Of a stretch of 38,626 nt of DNA, positions 25,497 to 36,800 are shown piece by piece. How positions within the stretch are numbered: position 1 is the stretch's first letter; every line of letters starts with the position of its first letter. The notes below the pieces were generated by a model. The model was not told where the DNA came from. It ran no database searches and worked only from the letters and a program-made list of their open reading frames with translations. The stretch covers positions 1 to 38,626 of the forward strand of contig CATLEQ010000006.1 in the NCBI GenBank assembly GCA_949915905.1. The letters run 5' to 3'. The position numbers and the translations under genes were made by a program. This DNA comes from an uncultured Lachnospiraceae bacterium (lineage in GTDB: Bacteria > Bacillota > Clostridia > Lachnospirales > Lachnospiraceae).

Positions 25497-26687
25497 ATGA
25501 CAAACTCAAAAGGACGTTTTGGCATTCACGGCGGACAATATGTCCCCGAAACGCTGATGAACGCAATCATAGAATTAGAAGCGGCATATGAGCATTTTAA
25601 AGATGACCCCGAATTTAATCGCGAGCTGACCGAATTATTTAACGAATATGCCGGTCGGCCGTCCAGGCTCTACTATGCGAAAAAAATGACGGAAGACCTC
25701 GGCGGGGCAAAGATTTACCTCAAACGGGAGGATTTAAACCACACCGGCTCACACAAGATAAACAACGTGCTGGGTCAGGCCTTATTGGCCAAAAAAATGG
25801 GCAAGACCCGCCTGATTGCCGAGACGGGAGCCGGTCAGCACGGAGTTGCCACCGCCACCGCGGCCGCGCTGCTTAACATGGAATGCGTGGTATTCATGGG
25901 AGAGGAAGACACGATCCGCCAGGCCTTGAACGTTTACCGCATGCGCCTTTTAGGAGCGGAGGTCATTCCGGTCAAAACCGGAACCGCCACCTTGAAAGAC
26001 GCGGTTTCCGAGGCGATGCGGGAATGGAGCAGCCGGATTGACGACACGCACTACTGCCTTGGTTCCGTGATGGGTCCCCACCCGTTTCCGGTAATCGTGC
26101 GGGATTTTCAAGCGGTGATTTCCCGGGAAATCAAACAACAGCTTCAGGAAAAGGAAGGCAAGCTTCCCGACGCGGTCATCGCCTGCGTGGGTGGCGGCTC
26201 CAATTCCATGGGCAGCTTTTACCACTTCATCGAGAATAGGGACGTGGCACTTATCGGCTGCGAGGCTGCCGGCCGGGGCATTGACACCTTCGAGACCGCC
26301 GCCACCGTGAACACCGGCAGGGTCGGCATTTTCCACGGAATGAAGTCCTATTTCTGCCAGGACGAATACGGGCAAATCGCGCCGGTTTATTCCATCTCGG
26401 CAGGACTTGACTACCCCGGGGTCGGGCCGGAGCACGCCTACCTTCACGACATCGGCCGCGCACGGTATGTTCCGATTACGGACGACGAGGCGGTCAACGC
26501 CTTCGAATATTTGTCCAGGATGGAGGGCATCATTCCGGCCATCGAGTCGGCACACGCCGTCGCCCACGCGATGGAACTCGCACCAACCATGAGAAAAGAC
26601 CAGATTATCGTGATTACCATATCCGGCCGGGGCGACAAGGACTGCGCCGCCATCGCCAGATACAGAGGGGAGGATATCCATGAGTAA
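25497..26687 (+). CDS. trpB: Tryptophan synthase beta chain
   Basis: '[16 protein letters not shown]', '[16 protein letters not shown]', '[12 protein letters not shown]', 'GGGSNSMG'. Confidence 0.99.
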   Translation: MTNSKGRFGIHGGQYVPETLMNAIIELEAAYEHFKDDPEFNRELTELFNEYAGRPSRLYYAKKMTEDLGGAKIYLKREDLNHTGSHKINNVLGQALLAKKMGKTRLIAETGAGQHGVATATAAALLNMECVVFMGEEDTIRQALNVYRMRLLGAEVIPVKTGTATLKDAVSEAMREWSSRIDDTHYCLGSVMGPHPFPVIVRDFQAVISREIKQQLQEKEGKLPDAVIACVGGGSNSMGSFYHFIENRDVALIGCEAAGRGIDTFETAATVNTGRVGIFHGMKSYFCQDEYGQIAPVYSISAGLDYPGVGPEHAYLHDIGRARYVPITDDEAVNAFEYLSRMEGIIPAIESAHAVAHAMELAPTMRKDQIIVITISGRGDKDCAAIARYRGEDIHE

Positions 26688-27450
26688 TATAAAATCAGCT
26701 TTTGAAAACGGAAAGGCATTTATTCCTTTTATCACCTGCGGCGACCCGGACCTTAAGACGACCGCCGCCGTGGTTCGCGCGGCCGTACAAAACGGCGCGG
26801 ATTTGATTGAACTGGGAATCCCCTTTTCCGACCCTACCGCGGAAGGGCCGGTCATCCAGGGGGCAAACCTGCGCGCCCTGACCGGCGGCGTGACCACCGA
26901 CAAAATCTTCGACCTGGTGCGGGGGCTTCGCAAGGACGTGAAAATCCCGATGGTATTTATGACCTATGCCAACGTGGTATTTTCCTATGGCGCAGAGCGA
27001 TTTATCTCCACCTGCAAGGAAATCGGCATCGACGGCTTGATTTTGCCCGACCTGCCATTTGAGGAAAAAGAGGAATTCCTGCCCCTCTGCCGCAAATATG
27101 AGGTGGACTTGATTTCCCTCATCGCCCCCACGTCAGAAAACCGTATCGCCATGATTGCCCGGGAGGCGGACGGATTTTTATACATCGTATCCAGCCTCGG
27201 GGTGACGGGAACCCGCAGCGAAATCAAGACCGACCTCGCCTCCATCGTGGCCATGGTTCGGCAAAGCACGGATGTTCCCTGCGCCATCGGATTTGGCATC
27301 TCCACACCCGGGCAGGCAAAGAAAATGGCCGATCTGTCCGACGGCGCGATTGTCGGCTCCGCCATCATCAAGCTGTTGGAAAAATACGGGAAAGACGCGC
27401 CGAAATACGTCGGCGAATATGTAAAAGCGATGAAGGACGCGATACGGTAA
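26680..27450 (+). CDS. trpA: Tryptophan synthase alpha chain
   Basis: '[15 protein letters not shown]', '[19 protein letters not shown]', '[12 protein letters not shown]', 'GFGISTPGQ'. Confidence 0.99.
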   Translation: MSNIKSAFENGKAFIPFITCGDPDLKTTAAVVRAAVQNGADLIELGIPFSDPTAEGPVIQGANLRALTGGVTTDKIFDLVRGLRKDVKIPMVFMTYANVVFSYGAERFISTCKEIGIDGLILPDLPFEEKEEFLPLCRKYEVDLISLIAPTSENRIAMIAREADGFLYIVSSLGVTGTRSEIKTDLASIVAMVRQSTDVPCAIGFGISTPGQAKKMADLSDGAIVGSAIIKLLEKYGKDAPKYVGEYVKAMKDAIR

Positions 27451-27471
27451 ACAGTATTTATAAAATAAAGG

Positions 27472-27509
27472 AATGACCGGGACGGGCAATACGCCCGCCC
27501 GGTCATTTC
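27472..27509. terminator. Convergent-gene terminator hairpin between trpA and the minus-strand membrane protein
   Basis: AATGACCGGGACGGGC-AATAC-GCCCGCCCGGTCATT. Confidence 0.65.
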
Positions 27510-28312
27510 TTCGGCTCTTCCACCGTCAGTACAAGCTGCAAGACATTTTCCGCCTTGTCCGGGATAAAGATGTTTACCGACTCTGCCGGAAACGGTATCG
27601 ACAGACATTTCATCTCCTCGTCATAGGAAAATTCCGTATACTCTGCCCCGCTTATGCCAAAAATTTCTATCCGCGCCGCGTCCACGCCCGAATCATCCTC
27701 CTGCAAGTACAAATATACACGGCCGTCCACCATCTCATTCGAGAGCACCGTCGGCGCTTTCCGATCCACGTTATCCACCGGCACCTTCCGCTCTATATAT
27801 TGCCTATTTTTCAAAATCACCGTAACCGTCATCTCCCCGTTCAACGTCGGGATTACCGAGTACCTGTTTTCCCCGACCTCGTAAACCGGGACGTTCTTGC
27901 CGTCCACCTCCGCCACCACGCTGGAAATCGGTAAAAACGTGTCCACGTCCACCTGATAAGTGGGGTGCCCCTTTTGCTCCTCCTCCCCCTCTTGCAAGGC
28001 AAATGACGGGGCGACAAACAAAAAAGGCAGCAAGCAGAAAAGAACCATCATCGCCACAATGATTACCCTCTGCAGCGAAAAACGCTCCGTCCGATAATTC
28101 GAATACGCCTCCAACACCGTGAGCGGCACCGTGCAAGGCTCCATACGGCATGTCTCGAACACGTTTTCCAATATCTGGTTTGCAACCTCCGCTTCCAGCT
28201 TTGGTTCTTCCTTTTTCACTCCATAAAAAACAGCTTTCAGTCTTTCAAATCCCACGATCCGCTCACTCCTATCGTCTGAAACCATTCTTTTTCGCCTCGC
28301 CGCCTTGTTCAA
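27503..28312 (-). CDS. Membrane protein, probable anti-sigma factor/regulator partner of the ECF sigma factor
   Basis: One TM segment (VIIVAMMVLFCLLPFLFVA) after a ~100 aa cytoplasmic region; ORF overlaps the end of the sigma gene. Confidence 0.6.
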   Translation of the reverse strand: MNKAARRKRMVSDDRSERIVGFERLKAVFYGVKKEEPKLEAEVANQILENVFETCRMEPCTVPLTVLEAYSNYRTERFSLQRVIIVAMMVLFCLLPFLFVAPSFALQEGEEEQKGHPTYQVDVDTFLPISSVVAEVDGKNVPVYEVGENRYSVIPTLNGEMTVTVILKNRQYIERKVPVDNVDRKAPTVLSNEMVDGRVYLYLQEDDSGVDAARIEIFGISGAEYTEFSYDEEMKCLSIPFPAESVNIFIPDKAENVLQLVLTVEEPKK

Positions 28313-28862
28313 ACATCCCCGCCAGGCGTTTTCTTCCTTTTTTCAAATACCATCTGACGGAACCACGGTCAAGCTCCATCAAATTGGCAATCTCTCCCAT
28401 CTTCATGTGCCGGAAATAGCGCAAAAGAAGCACCTGCGATTCCGTAAACGGAAGCTTCATCACCTGGCCGATCGTATATTCCCTTCCATCAAGCCGCAGC
28501 ATTCCCGTCCTTGCCATGTTTTCACCTTGCCGCGCCTCCCCCTGCATCCGAAAGCAAATACGGAAGCTGATTTGTTTCAGCCACGACAAGAACAAATCCG
28601 GATCCTTGAGCTGAGCCATGTTTCTCAAAGCCGTGACGTAAATTTTCTGCAACGCGTCCCGCGCCAAATATTCATCCTCCAAATACCACAACGCGAAAGC
28701 ATACTGTTTTTGGTACGTCGCCGCGTAAAGCTCCGCGAATGCCTCCCCTTCTCCCGCCTGCGCGCTGACGACAAGGCGCGAAATATATTGGTAATCCAAA
28801 CTCTTGGCCACATTTTCACCCTCTTTCGGCCCAAGCTTCTTAGGAACTGCCGCCAAGGTCAT
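28269..28862 (-). CDS. ECF-type RNA polymerase sigma factor
   Basis: 'GEGEAFAELYAATYQKQYAFALWYLEDEYLARDALQKIYVTALRNMAQLKDPDLFLSWLKQISFRICF...FTESQVLLLRYFRHMKMGEIANLMELDRGSVRWYLKKGRKRL'. Confidence 0.93.
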   Translation of the reverse strand: MTLAAVPKKLGPKEGENVAKSLDYQYISRLVVSAQAGEGEAFAELYAATYQKQYAFALWYLEDEYLARDALQKIYVTALRNMAQLKDPDLFLSWLKQISFRICFRMQGEARQGENMARTGMLRLDGREYTIGQVMKLPFTESQVLLLRYFRHMKMGEIANLMELDRGSVRWYLKKGRKRLAGMFEQGGEAKKNGFRR

Positions 28863-28911
28863 GCAAGCATGACTTTGGCTCGTTGCTCGCGGGAATAAAT
28901 CCTCGCGTTCC

Positions 28912-29598
28912 TTATTTCCGATAAATCCGTTGATTCGACAAGGCGATCAGGTCGGTAATGGTCTTCGCCCCGTCTCCCTCCCGAAACGCGATTCCATATT
29001 TATACGTGATTGTGAAATCCTTCGACACCACGTTATACGCGTCCACGCCCTCCTCCACCTTGCGGAGAAATGCCAAAATTTTCTGGCGGTCGCCGCTCTC
29101 AAACAACGCCATAAATTTATTACCACCATTACGCCCCACAAAACACAAGTCCTGGGAGGCGTTCTGGAGAATGTTCGAAAAATCACAAATTAATTCATTG
29201 CCCTGAACATGTCCGTACAGCTGATTGATTTCCCGGATATTGGTCAAATCGAGCATCACGCAGCCCATGTCCTCGGGAAGCGGCTTGTCGAGATACTTTT
29301 CAATCAGCGTGTCACAGCTGAATCGATTGGAAATGCCCGAAAGCGGGTCGGAAAATACCACGTAGTCCAATTCCCGAAAATCTTTTTTATAGGATGAAAT
29401 CATCGTAAAATCATAAAAAATGAATAAGAAAGAAATCACCAGAATCACCCATAACAGCCCGCACAAAATCATATATGACTTATCAGTGGCCACCAGATGG
29501 TATACCCGCTCATCCAAGAGCACGATTGCCAAACCTGCCGCGGTCAAAACCAAAAGAACCGCCAACTGAATCGTTTTAACCAGATTATTTTTTTTCAT
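28912..29598 (-). CDS. Membrane protein with degenerate GGDEF domain (GGNKF)
   Basis: 'FSDPLSGISNRFSCDTLIEKYL...VMLDLTNIREINQLYGHVQGNELI...FVGRNGGNKFMALFES'; two N-terminal TM helices. Confidence 0.88.
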   Translation of the reverse strand: MKKNNLVKTIQLAVLLVLTAAGLAIVLLDERVYHLVATDKSYMILCGLLWVILVISFLFIFYDFTMISSYKKDFRELDYVVFSDPLSGISNRFSCDTLIEKYLDKPLPEDMGCVMLDLTNIREINQLYGHVQGNELICDFSNILQNASQDLCFVGRNGGNKFMALFESGDRQKILAFLRKVEEGVDAYNVVSKDFTITYKYGIAFREGDGAKTITDLIALSNQRIYRK

Positions 29599-29759
29599 CC
29601 AAATATCTCCTCCAAAACCAACCCGAAAGCCCCTCTTTTATTGAAGTTTCCCTCGCGATATGGTATACTTACGTCATGAGGCGGCGAGGTACGAATGCCT
29701 TTTCACAAGCCTTTGTACCCGCATAAATCGAATCCAAACACTAGAAGGAACTATCCCCC

Positions 29760-30302
29760 ATGCGTAAACAAACACGACAAAAATCCAGAACGTTTGACGG
29801 GAAAAAATACCGTCTTCTCCTCAATGCGAAGGAAATGGTTTTTTTCCTGATCCTTGCATTTTTACTCTTGCGCTTTATTATTGGTTTCTCCATCGTACAC
29901 GGCAATTCCATGGAACCCACGCTGTATGACGGCGAAATTGTTTTTTACACCCGCGTCAACTTCGGCTACGCCCCCGGCGACATCGTGTCCGTGCGGATGC
30001 CCAACGGAGATTATTATGTAAAACGGGTGGTGGCCGCCGCCGGCGACGTCGTCGACCTCAAGGACGGCATCCTTTATGTCAACGGCCGGGCGGAAGCCCA
30101 AAATGATACCAACGAGGAAACCCTCGAACAAAAAGGTTCCGTCGTCTATCCTTGTACCCTCGGGGAAAATCAATACTTCGTCCTTGGCGACAATCGCGCC
30201 GAGTCCGTTGATTCCCGCGCGTTCGGAGCCGTCAGCGAATCACAGATTAAAGGAAAATTGTGGCTTCACTTCGGAGCGTTTTATATCCGCACGCTTTACT
30301 AA
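29760..30302 (+). CDS. lepB: Signal peptidase I
   Basis: 'VHGNSMEPTLYDGEIVFYTR', 'YYVKRVVAAAGDVVDLKDGILYVNG', 'YFVLGDNRAESVDSRAFGAV'. Confidence 0.96.
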   Translation: MRKQTRQKSRTFDGKKYRLLLNAKEMVFFLILAFLLLRFIIGFSIVHGNSMEPTLYDGEIVFYTRVNFGYAPGDIVSVRMPNGDYYVKRVVAAAGDVVDLKDGILYVNGRAEAQNDTNEETLEQKGSVVYPCTLGENQYFVLGDNRAESVDSRAFGAVSESQIKGKLWLHFGAFYIRTLY

Positions 30303-30310
30303 GGTGGAAA

Positions 30311-30345
30311 GCCCTGCCGGAGTTTCCTCCGCCAGGGCCGTTTTT
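30311..30345 (+). terminator. Terminator of lepB
   Basis: GCCCTGCCGGAG-TTTC-CTCCGCCAGGGC then CG and T5. Confidence 0.75.
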
Positions 30346-30436
30346 ATGCGCACGGGGCAGAAAGGTTATGCTGCTTTCGCAGCCTGCCCCGGCGCACGAG
30401 CAGGGAAGTTGCCTCCCCTGCTCGATTGTGCCGTAA

Positions 30437-30622
30437 CTATGCATCTTCTGTTACGGATTTATCCGCATATATTTCCGATAATTGATCTTCCAGTTCCTTT
30501 TCTTCCTTCACTTGTTCATGACGTTTCACCACGAACCATATTATTACACCCGCCAAAATAATCAGCGCGGGAATGTCCCACCAGCAAAAACCCAGCATGG
30601 TATGCGTTAAAATGTGCGACAT
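30437..30622 (-). CDS. Small single-pass membrane protein
   Basis: MSHILTHTMLGFCWWDIPALIILAGVIIWFVVKRHEQVKEEKELEDQ; shares WDxPxLI-TM-basic/acidic layout with its neighbour. Confidence 0.65.
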   Translation of the reverse strand: MSHILTHTMLGFCWWDIPALIILAGVIIWFVVKRHEQVKEEKELEDQLSEIYADKSVTEDA

Positions 30623-30636
30623 GTCAATCCCCCCTT

Positions 30637-30819
30637 TCATCCTTCTTGCGGAAGATTCTCTTTCTCTTTCATTTCATCTTCCCAATCTGATTCACGCTTT
30701 TTCTGATTCCTGCCATGAACCAATCCCACGACCACCATCGCGATGACGACAATCAGCATCGGCAAATCCCAGAAGTGCAAACCCATATTGTGAATTCCCA
30801 CATATAAATCGTACAACAT
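30637..30819 (-). CDS. Small single-pass membrane protein, paralogue of the neighbour
   Basis: MLYDLYVGIHNMGLHFWDLPMLIVVIAMVVVGLVHGRNQKKRESDWEDE. Confidence 0.65.
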   Translation of the reverse strand: MLYDLYVGIHNMGLHFWDLPMLIVVIAMVVVGLVHGRNQKKRESDWEDEMKEKENLPQEG

Positions 30820-30886
30820 GTTTTACTCCTTTCTTGATGACCCCCTGCCAATCACCGAAGTGACTGGCAAGGTTCTAAATTGCGAC

Positions 30887-33800
30887 TTATTTTCCACCTG
30901 CCGTCTGTTCTTTGCTTTCCTCCTGCGCGAGCTTCTCCTTTAATTCATGAATCCGCTCCTGATGTTTCTTTCTGCTCTTCGTGTAGAATGCCAACACGAT
31001 TAATGCAATCAGCACGACCAGGAAGTGGAAGATACAGCAGGCGTGGTCAAGATCCGCATTTGCCAAAGGTGTCTCTTCGTCCTCGATTTCCGTCAGGTCA
31101 TAGCCATTTTCCGTCGGTGTCACTTCCGCCTCAATCGGTGCCAATGGTACCGGAGTCGGCGCGACCGGTATGACTGCCGCCGGTACTACCGGAGCCGGAG
31201 CCGCCGGTGCTGCCGGTGCCGCTGGAGCCGCCGGTGCTGCCGGAACTGCCGGTGCCACCGGTATGGTCGGTACTACAATGACTCCAGGTATCAGCGTGTA
31301 AGTTACCGTAAATGTCAGGTCACTTGCCGGCATGCCGTCCTCGTTGCTGCTAATTGAGCCGTAATCCGGTGTAAATCCGTCAATTTCTGGCGAAGTCACC
31401 GTAAATGTCGTTCCGGCCGCCATGATTCCCACGTAATCCGGTGCCACCGAGTCGCCCGCCGCGTTCACATAACGAATCGTCAGCGTATAGTATGGATCCA
31501 CGTCCTGCCTGTTCTCGCCCGGTGTTGTTCCCGGTACGATTGGTTCTTCTGGATTTTCCGGCTCTTCCGGCTCTTCCGGGTTCTGCGGAGTATCCGGGTT
31601 CGGAATCGGATCCACCGTCGCCGTCGCCACGTTCAGCACGCTTCCCACCTCGCAATCAGCCTGCGTCACTTCGTACCTCGCCGTAAATGTCTCGCTCGCT
31701 CCCGGTGCCAGTGTCGCCACCGTCCATTCATCGTTCGTCAACTCGTCAGTCACGACCACGTTTTCAAGCGTCAGGTTTCCGTCGTTCGTCACGGTGATGC
31801 TGTAGGTAATCTCCTCGCCCAGCACGTATGCCCTTCCGTTTGCCGGCGTGCCGGTCGTCGTCTTGGTAATGGTCGAATGTGCCACTGCCTCTTCCAGCTC
31901 CCCGTTCTCCGCGGTAACCGTCTCCTCGTCCCTTGCCTCAATCGGCTCTCCGTTCGGATCCGTTCCCTCTGCCGTCGCCACGTTGGTAATGCTGCCTCTG
32001 ATGATGTCGGCTTCCGTCACAATGTACGTTACCGTGATTTCCTGAGACGCGTTCGGCTCCAAATCACCTGCCTGAATCTGATCCCCGGTCAGGTCATCCG
32101 TTACCTCAACGCCTTCCATCGTCACATTTCCATTATTTACCACGCGAATGGTATATTCAATTACATCTCCCACGCCATATGCATTTTCAGATGCGGCCGC
32201 CGTCTTCTCCACGAAAAGACTTGGCTACGGTGTCGAAATCGGCGCGTCTTCCTCGCCAGGATCAACCTCCGGCTCGATTGGCGGTAACGGTTCCTCCGGA
32301 TTTGGATTCGGGTCTGGAATCGAATCTGCCGTCGCAATCGCCACGTTTGTCACGACTCCGTTCCTCGTCAAAATGTCTTCTTCCGTCACCACGTATGTCG
32401 CGGTAAATGTCTCGCTCGCTTCCGGTGCCAATGTTTCTACCGTCCACACGTCGCCCGTCAGCTCGTCGCTCACTACTACGTTTTTTGCCGTCAGGTTTCC
32501 GACATTGCTTACCGTGATTTCATAGGAAATCGTCTCACCCAACCCGTAAACCGCTCCGTTTTCCGGTTCATTGGTCACACGCTTCTCCACGTTCAGCCTA
32601 TAGTCCGCGTCGTCGGTCGGTGTCTCTACCTCTCCCGGCACCACGTCGTCCGGATTCTCCGGGTCAATCGGCGGCGTATCTGGATCATCGGTCGTACCGC
32701 CGCTGACGGTCGCCACGTTCGCCACGCTTCCTGCAAGGATGTCATCCTCCGTCACCACGTAGCTTCCGTGCAATGTTATGCTACCCTTTGGTGTCGTATC
32801 ATCGTTTGCCAATACCGCGTCCTTCGGTGCCAGCGTGAGGTTCTGCCAATTCTCGCCTTCTGCCATTTCAAATCCATCCAGCAAGTCAACTACGTCAAAT
32901 CCTCTTACCGTCAGGTTGCCCTCGTTCGTCACCGTGATTTCATAATGAATCGTCTCGTTCAAAGCATAACCCGTGCCATTTGCCGGTGCGCTCGTCACGC
33001 GCTTTTCCACCACGAGCTTCGCATCCGCCGGGTCGGTTTCGTCTGTCTCGCTGCCCGGTACTACGTCGTCCGGATCCTCCGGGTCAATCGGCTTCTCTTC
33101 GTCCGGGTTCTCCGGATCCGGAATCTTGCCGCCCGTGACCGTGGCCGTATTCATGACCTGGCCGCGAATCACGTCCGCCTCCGTCACCGTGTACTGCGTA
33201 CGCAGCACGTTTGACGTCTCACCCGGTTTCAGTTCATCCACCGTCCAGCTTGCATTTGTCAGCTCATCCTCCACCACGATATCCTTCATCGTTACGTTTC
33301 CGGTATTCTTCACCGTGATTTCGTAGGAAATGGTTTCGCCCAGTGCATAAGTCTGGCCATTTGCCGGCGTGCTTACGCTCTTCTTCTCAACCTCGACCTT
33401 GCCGTCCGGCTCGTCGATTTTTTCAACCACGTCCTCGTCGGTAAATGTTTTTTCAATATCGCTAAATGCCGCCGTCACCGTGTTGCTAAAGCTTCCGTTC
33501 AATATGTCGGCCTCTTTTACCGTGTAGGTGGCCGTCGTGGTAACCTTGGCTCCCGGCTCCACGTTTTCGAATTTGCTCTCGCCGGTAATCCTCACGCCGT
33601 TCTGCTCGGTGATCGTGATATCCTTCGCCACATCGTAAATGTTTGTCACTTCGATGTTAAATGTAATCACGTCGCCGATTCCGTAAGTGATGTCATCGTG
33701 AGTCTTCTTCACTACCTTCTCCGGGTCAATCGGATCCTCGCCCGTGCCATCCGTTACGGTCAAATCACCCACCGTTTCCTTAACCGTATAGTTGCTTTCC

Positions 33801-36800
33801 TTTGCAATGGTAATTCCTGCCGCACTTGCCTGCCCCCACTTAATCTCATAGGTGTTCTTGCTCGTTCCTACAAGGGTCTGGGTGCCGTTCACTTCAAAAG
33901 CCGCATCCTCGCCGGATACCCAGCCGGTAATCGTTCCCGGCTCTGTAAGTGCCGCGCCGTCATACGTCTTGCTTCCGCTTCCCGTCGTAACGGTCAGTTC
34001 CTTCGGGGTAACGGTTATCTTCTCCTCAGCCGTCGCATATCCATCATAGTTCGGATTCGATGCCCTTACGTAGATGACGTCAATAGAATCCTCCACGTTC
34101 GTCGCCATGATGTCCTGACGATTTTGGATCCAATTTTCATTGTCCAAGCTATACTCAATCGTAAACTGGTCTCTTCCGTTGCCCAGCGTGCTCGTCGCAA
34201 CCGCCTCGCCCGCATAGTAGGCCGAACCCTTATAAGCCTCCACGACATCTTCGCCGGTCAGAGTAACGTCACCCTTCTCTACGACTTCGTCCATGGATGC
34301 CGGCTTAATCTTGAAGCTGCCCGTCTCAAACTTGACATCATAGTTCTCTGTGGTAACCGTCTGAGTATTTCCTTCCTTACGGATTACCAACGCATTTTCA
34401 TCCGCAATCGCCGTTGTATAAGTCGGATTTGCCTCTGTGTTCGCATCCGTCTCCGTGCGGCTTGCGCTGACGCCGGTAATCTCCTCGCCTTCCGCCAGTT
34501 CTCCGCTCGTTATCTCGTAACCGCTGATGGTGTGCGGTTGCCCGTCATAAGTAATGTCTTCACTGCCGTTTGCCGTGATGGTCAACGGCCGCTTCGTAAT
34601 CTGAACGGTTACGGCTATCGTTTCCGTGTCCGTATAGTTCGGGTTCGTCGCATATACATAAACCGTATACGTTCCGGCTTCCGTGAAGGACGGCTTTTCC
34701 GTGGACCATTCTTTCTCGTTACCCTCGTCCGTGCTATAATGCAGCGTCGAACCATCCTCCTTTGATGCCTTCACCTGAACCAGCTCATCGTGCGCTTTTC
34801 CGTCATACATGATCGTGTTGCCTGCGCCCGCCACATTAATAACGCTATTGTCCGATGCCGCCGTAATCGTGAACGTAGCTTTCGTTACTTTGACATTATA
34901 ATTCGAATTAGCCGTATAAACAGCATCCAGTACATCCGAATGCGGCCCTACATTCTCTGCATCTTCTGCACCCTTATTCGTACGTACAAAAGTAATCTCG
35001 CCCAGGTCGTCTTTGCTTATTAACTGGCCGCTCTCTAACAGTTCACTTACTGTCGTTCCGGTAAATTCAGGATCATCTTGACCGTATACTTTACTTGCCG
35101 CCTTTACAATAATGCTGACTTCCCTCGGGTTGATGGTCAAAACCTGCGTTCCCGGCAAAGCACCCGTGAAGTTATCTCCGGTCACACGCACGTCGATAAT
35201 CTTGCTTTCCGAAACGTCTGTCGCCGTAATTTCAGCCGGATTGATCGTCCATCCGCTTTCTCCCGGTTCGGTTTCACCCTCGCCACGGACACGGTACTCC
35301 ACTTTCAACCTGCCTGCTGCCAGTTCTTCCTTCAACTTCTGCTCGCCCAGGGTTCCGCCCAATATCGCCGTTCCCGCTGCATGCGGCTGTCCGTCATAAG
35401 TTTTCTCTACGGGAGTCGGTGTCAAAGTAACCAGGTCACTCTCTCTGATATCCACAGGATTAATTACAAGATTTCCTTTCTCCGTCTCAATCTTATAGTT
35501 TCTCGTAGTATCTACCGTTTCACCGGCAACTTCCTTTGTCACCGTGATGCCCGTCTCGTTAATCGTCGTCGGATACGTACCAACATTCGTTCCTTCTCCA
35601 CTGACTACGACACCCGCAAGCGTTTCACCTGCTACCGGTCTAGCCTCATCAGTATAATCCCATGTTGTTACGCTCTTCTTTGTACCGTCATACACAAACG
35701 TACCATCATCTGCCTTGAGCGTCAAAGTAATCGGTGTTATGGTAATCTTCTGCGTGCCCGTAACCTCGCCCTCATAATTCGGGCTGGTCACTCTGACGTT
35801 AATTTCTCTGGAGTCAGATACATTCGTCGCCGTGATTTCGGTAATATCCGTCGTCCAGCTATTCTCGTCATTGGCATCTTTCTGGTATTCGATTGTCAAA
35901 GTGCCATTGTCATTCGGGCGAGTGCTCGTAGCCGTCGCTACATTCGCCTGCTGCGCCTCACCGTTATATGTTCCGGTCTTATCGCTCGTCGTCAGCGTTA
36001 CGAAAGTATTGATATCCTTGGCTCTTACAATCTCGAAATTACCCTTTTCATATCTCACGGTATAGTTGTTGGTGGAGTCCTCGCCTTCCTGGCCTTGCGC
36101 CACCGGTGCCTTGGTTACCTTGAACGTATCTTTGCCTGTAACCACCGTATCATACTTACCAACGTTTGTTTCCGTCCTGGCCGCTTCGATGCCCGTGATT
36201 GTCTCAGTGCCCGGAAGCTCACCTTTCTCTACCTTGACCGTATAACCCTCTACCGCTCTCGGTTGTCCGTCATACTCCGTTTGAACCGGGTCACCGCTCT
36301 TGGCCGTAATTACCAGTTCCGCCCGCTTAACAGTCATCGTCTGCGTGGTCGTCGCATATCCATCATAATTCGAATGTGATGCCCGCACGTAAACCGTTAT
36401 CGGTTCGCCCGGCTCGGTCGCATTAATCCGGGTAATCAATTCCGGCGATTCCTTCCAGTCGGCTTCCGTACCATTCTCAGTCAGACTATACTCAATCTTG
36501 AATTCATCATCTTTTGACAAATTCGAAGTTGCCGCCGCCGTTCCTGCCGCAAGCGCCCTGCCATTGTAATACTGCTCTACATTATTTCCTTTCAGGGAGA
36601 CGATATTTTTATCCTCCGCCGATGCCTTGGTAATCTCAAATTCGCCGTCTACAAAATGAATCACGTAGTTATTTTTTGTAGATTTTCCGTCCTCGTCCTT
36701 AATGTCATAACTAATTCTGCTACCCTCGGTTACCTTCGTTGGATATTTGCCGACGTTCGTTCCCTTGCCTTCCACCACAAGACCAGTTAACTCTTCGCCA

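Noticed and set aside
30887-32212. 441-aa ORF as an independent gene
   Set aside because: It begins mid-repeat with GTG, lacks an RBS, and is exactly in frame with the upstream giant ORF; treated as the C-terminus after an in-frame stop.
33698-36379. Long plus-strand ORFs (33698..34765, 35078..36379) opposite the surface protein
   Set aside because: Antisense shadows of a highly repetitive, stop-poor CDS; compositionally Arg/Ile/Ser/Cys-rich without domain signatures.
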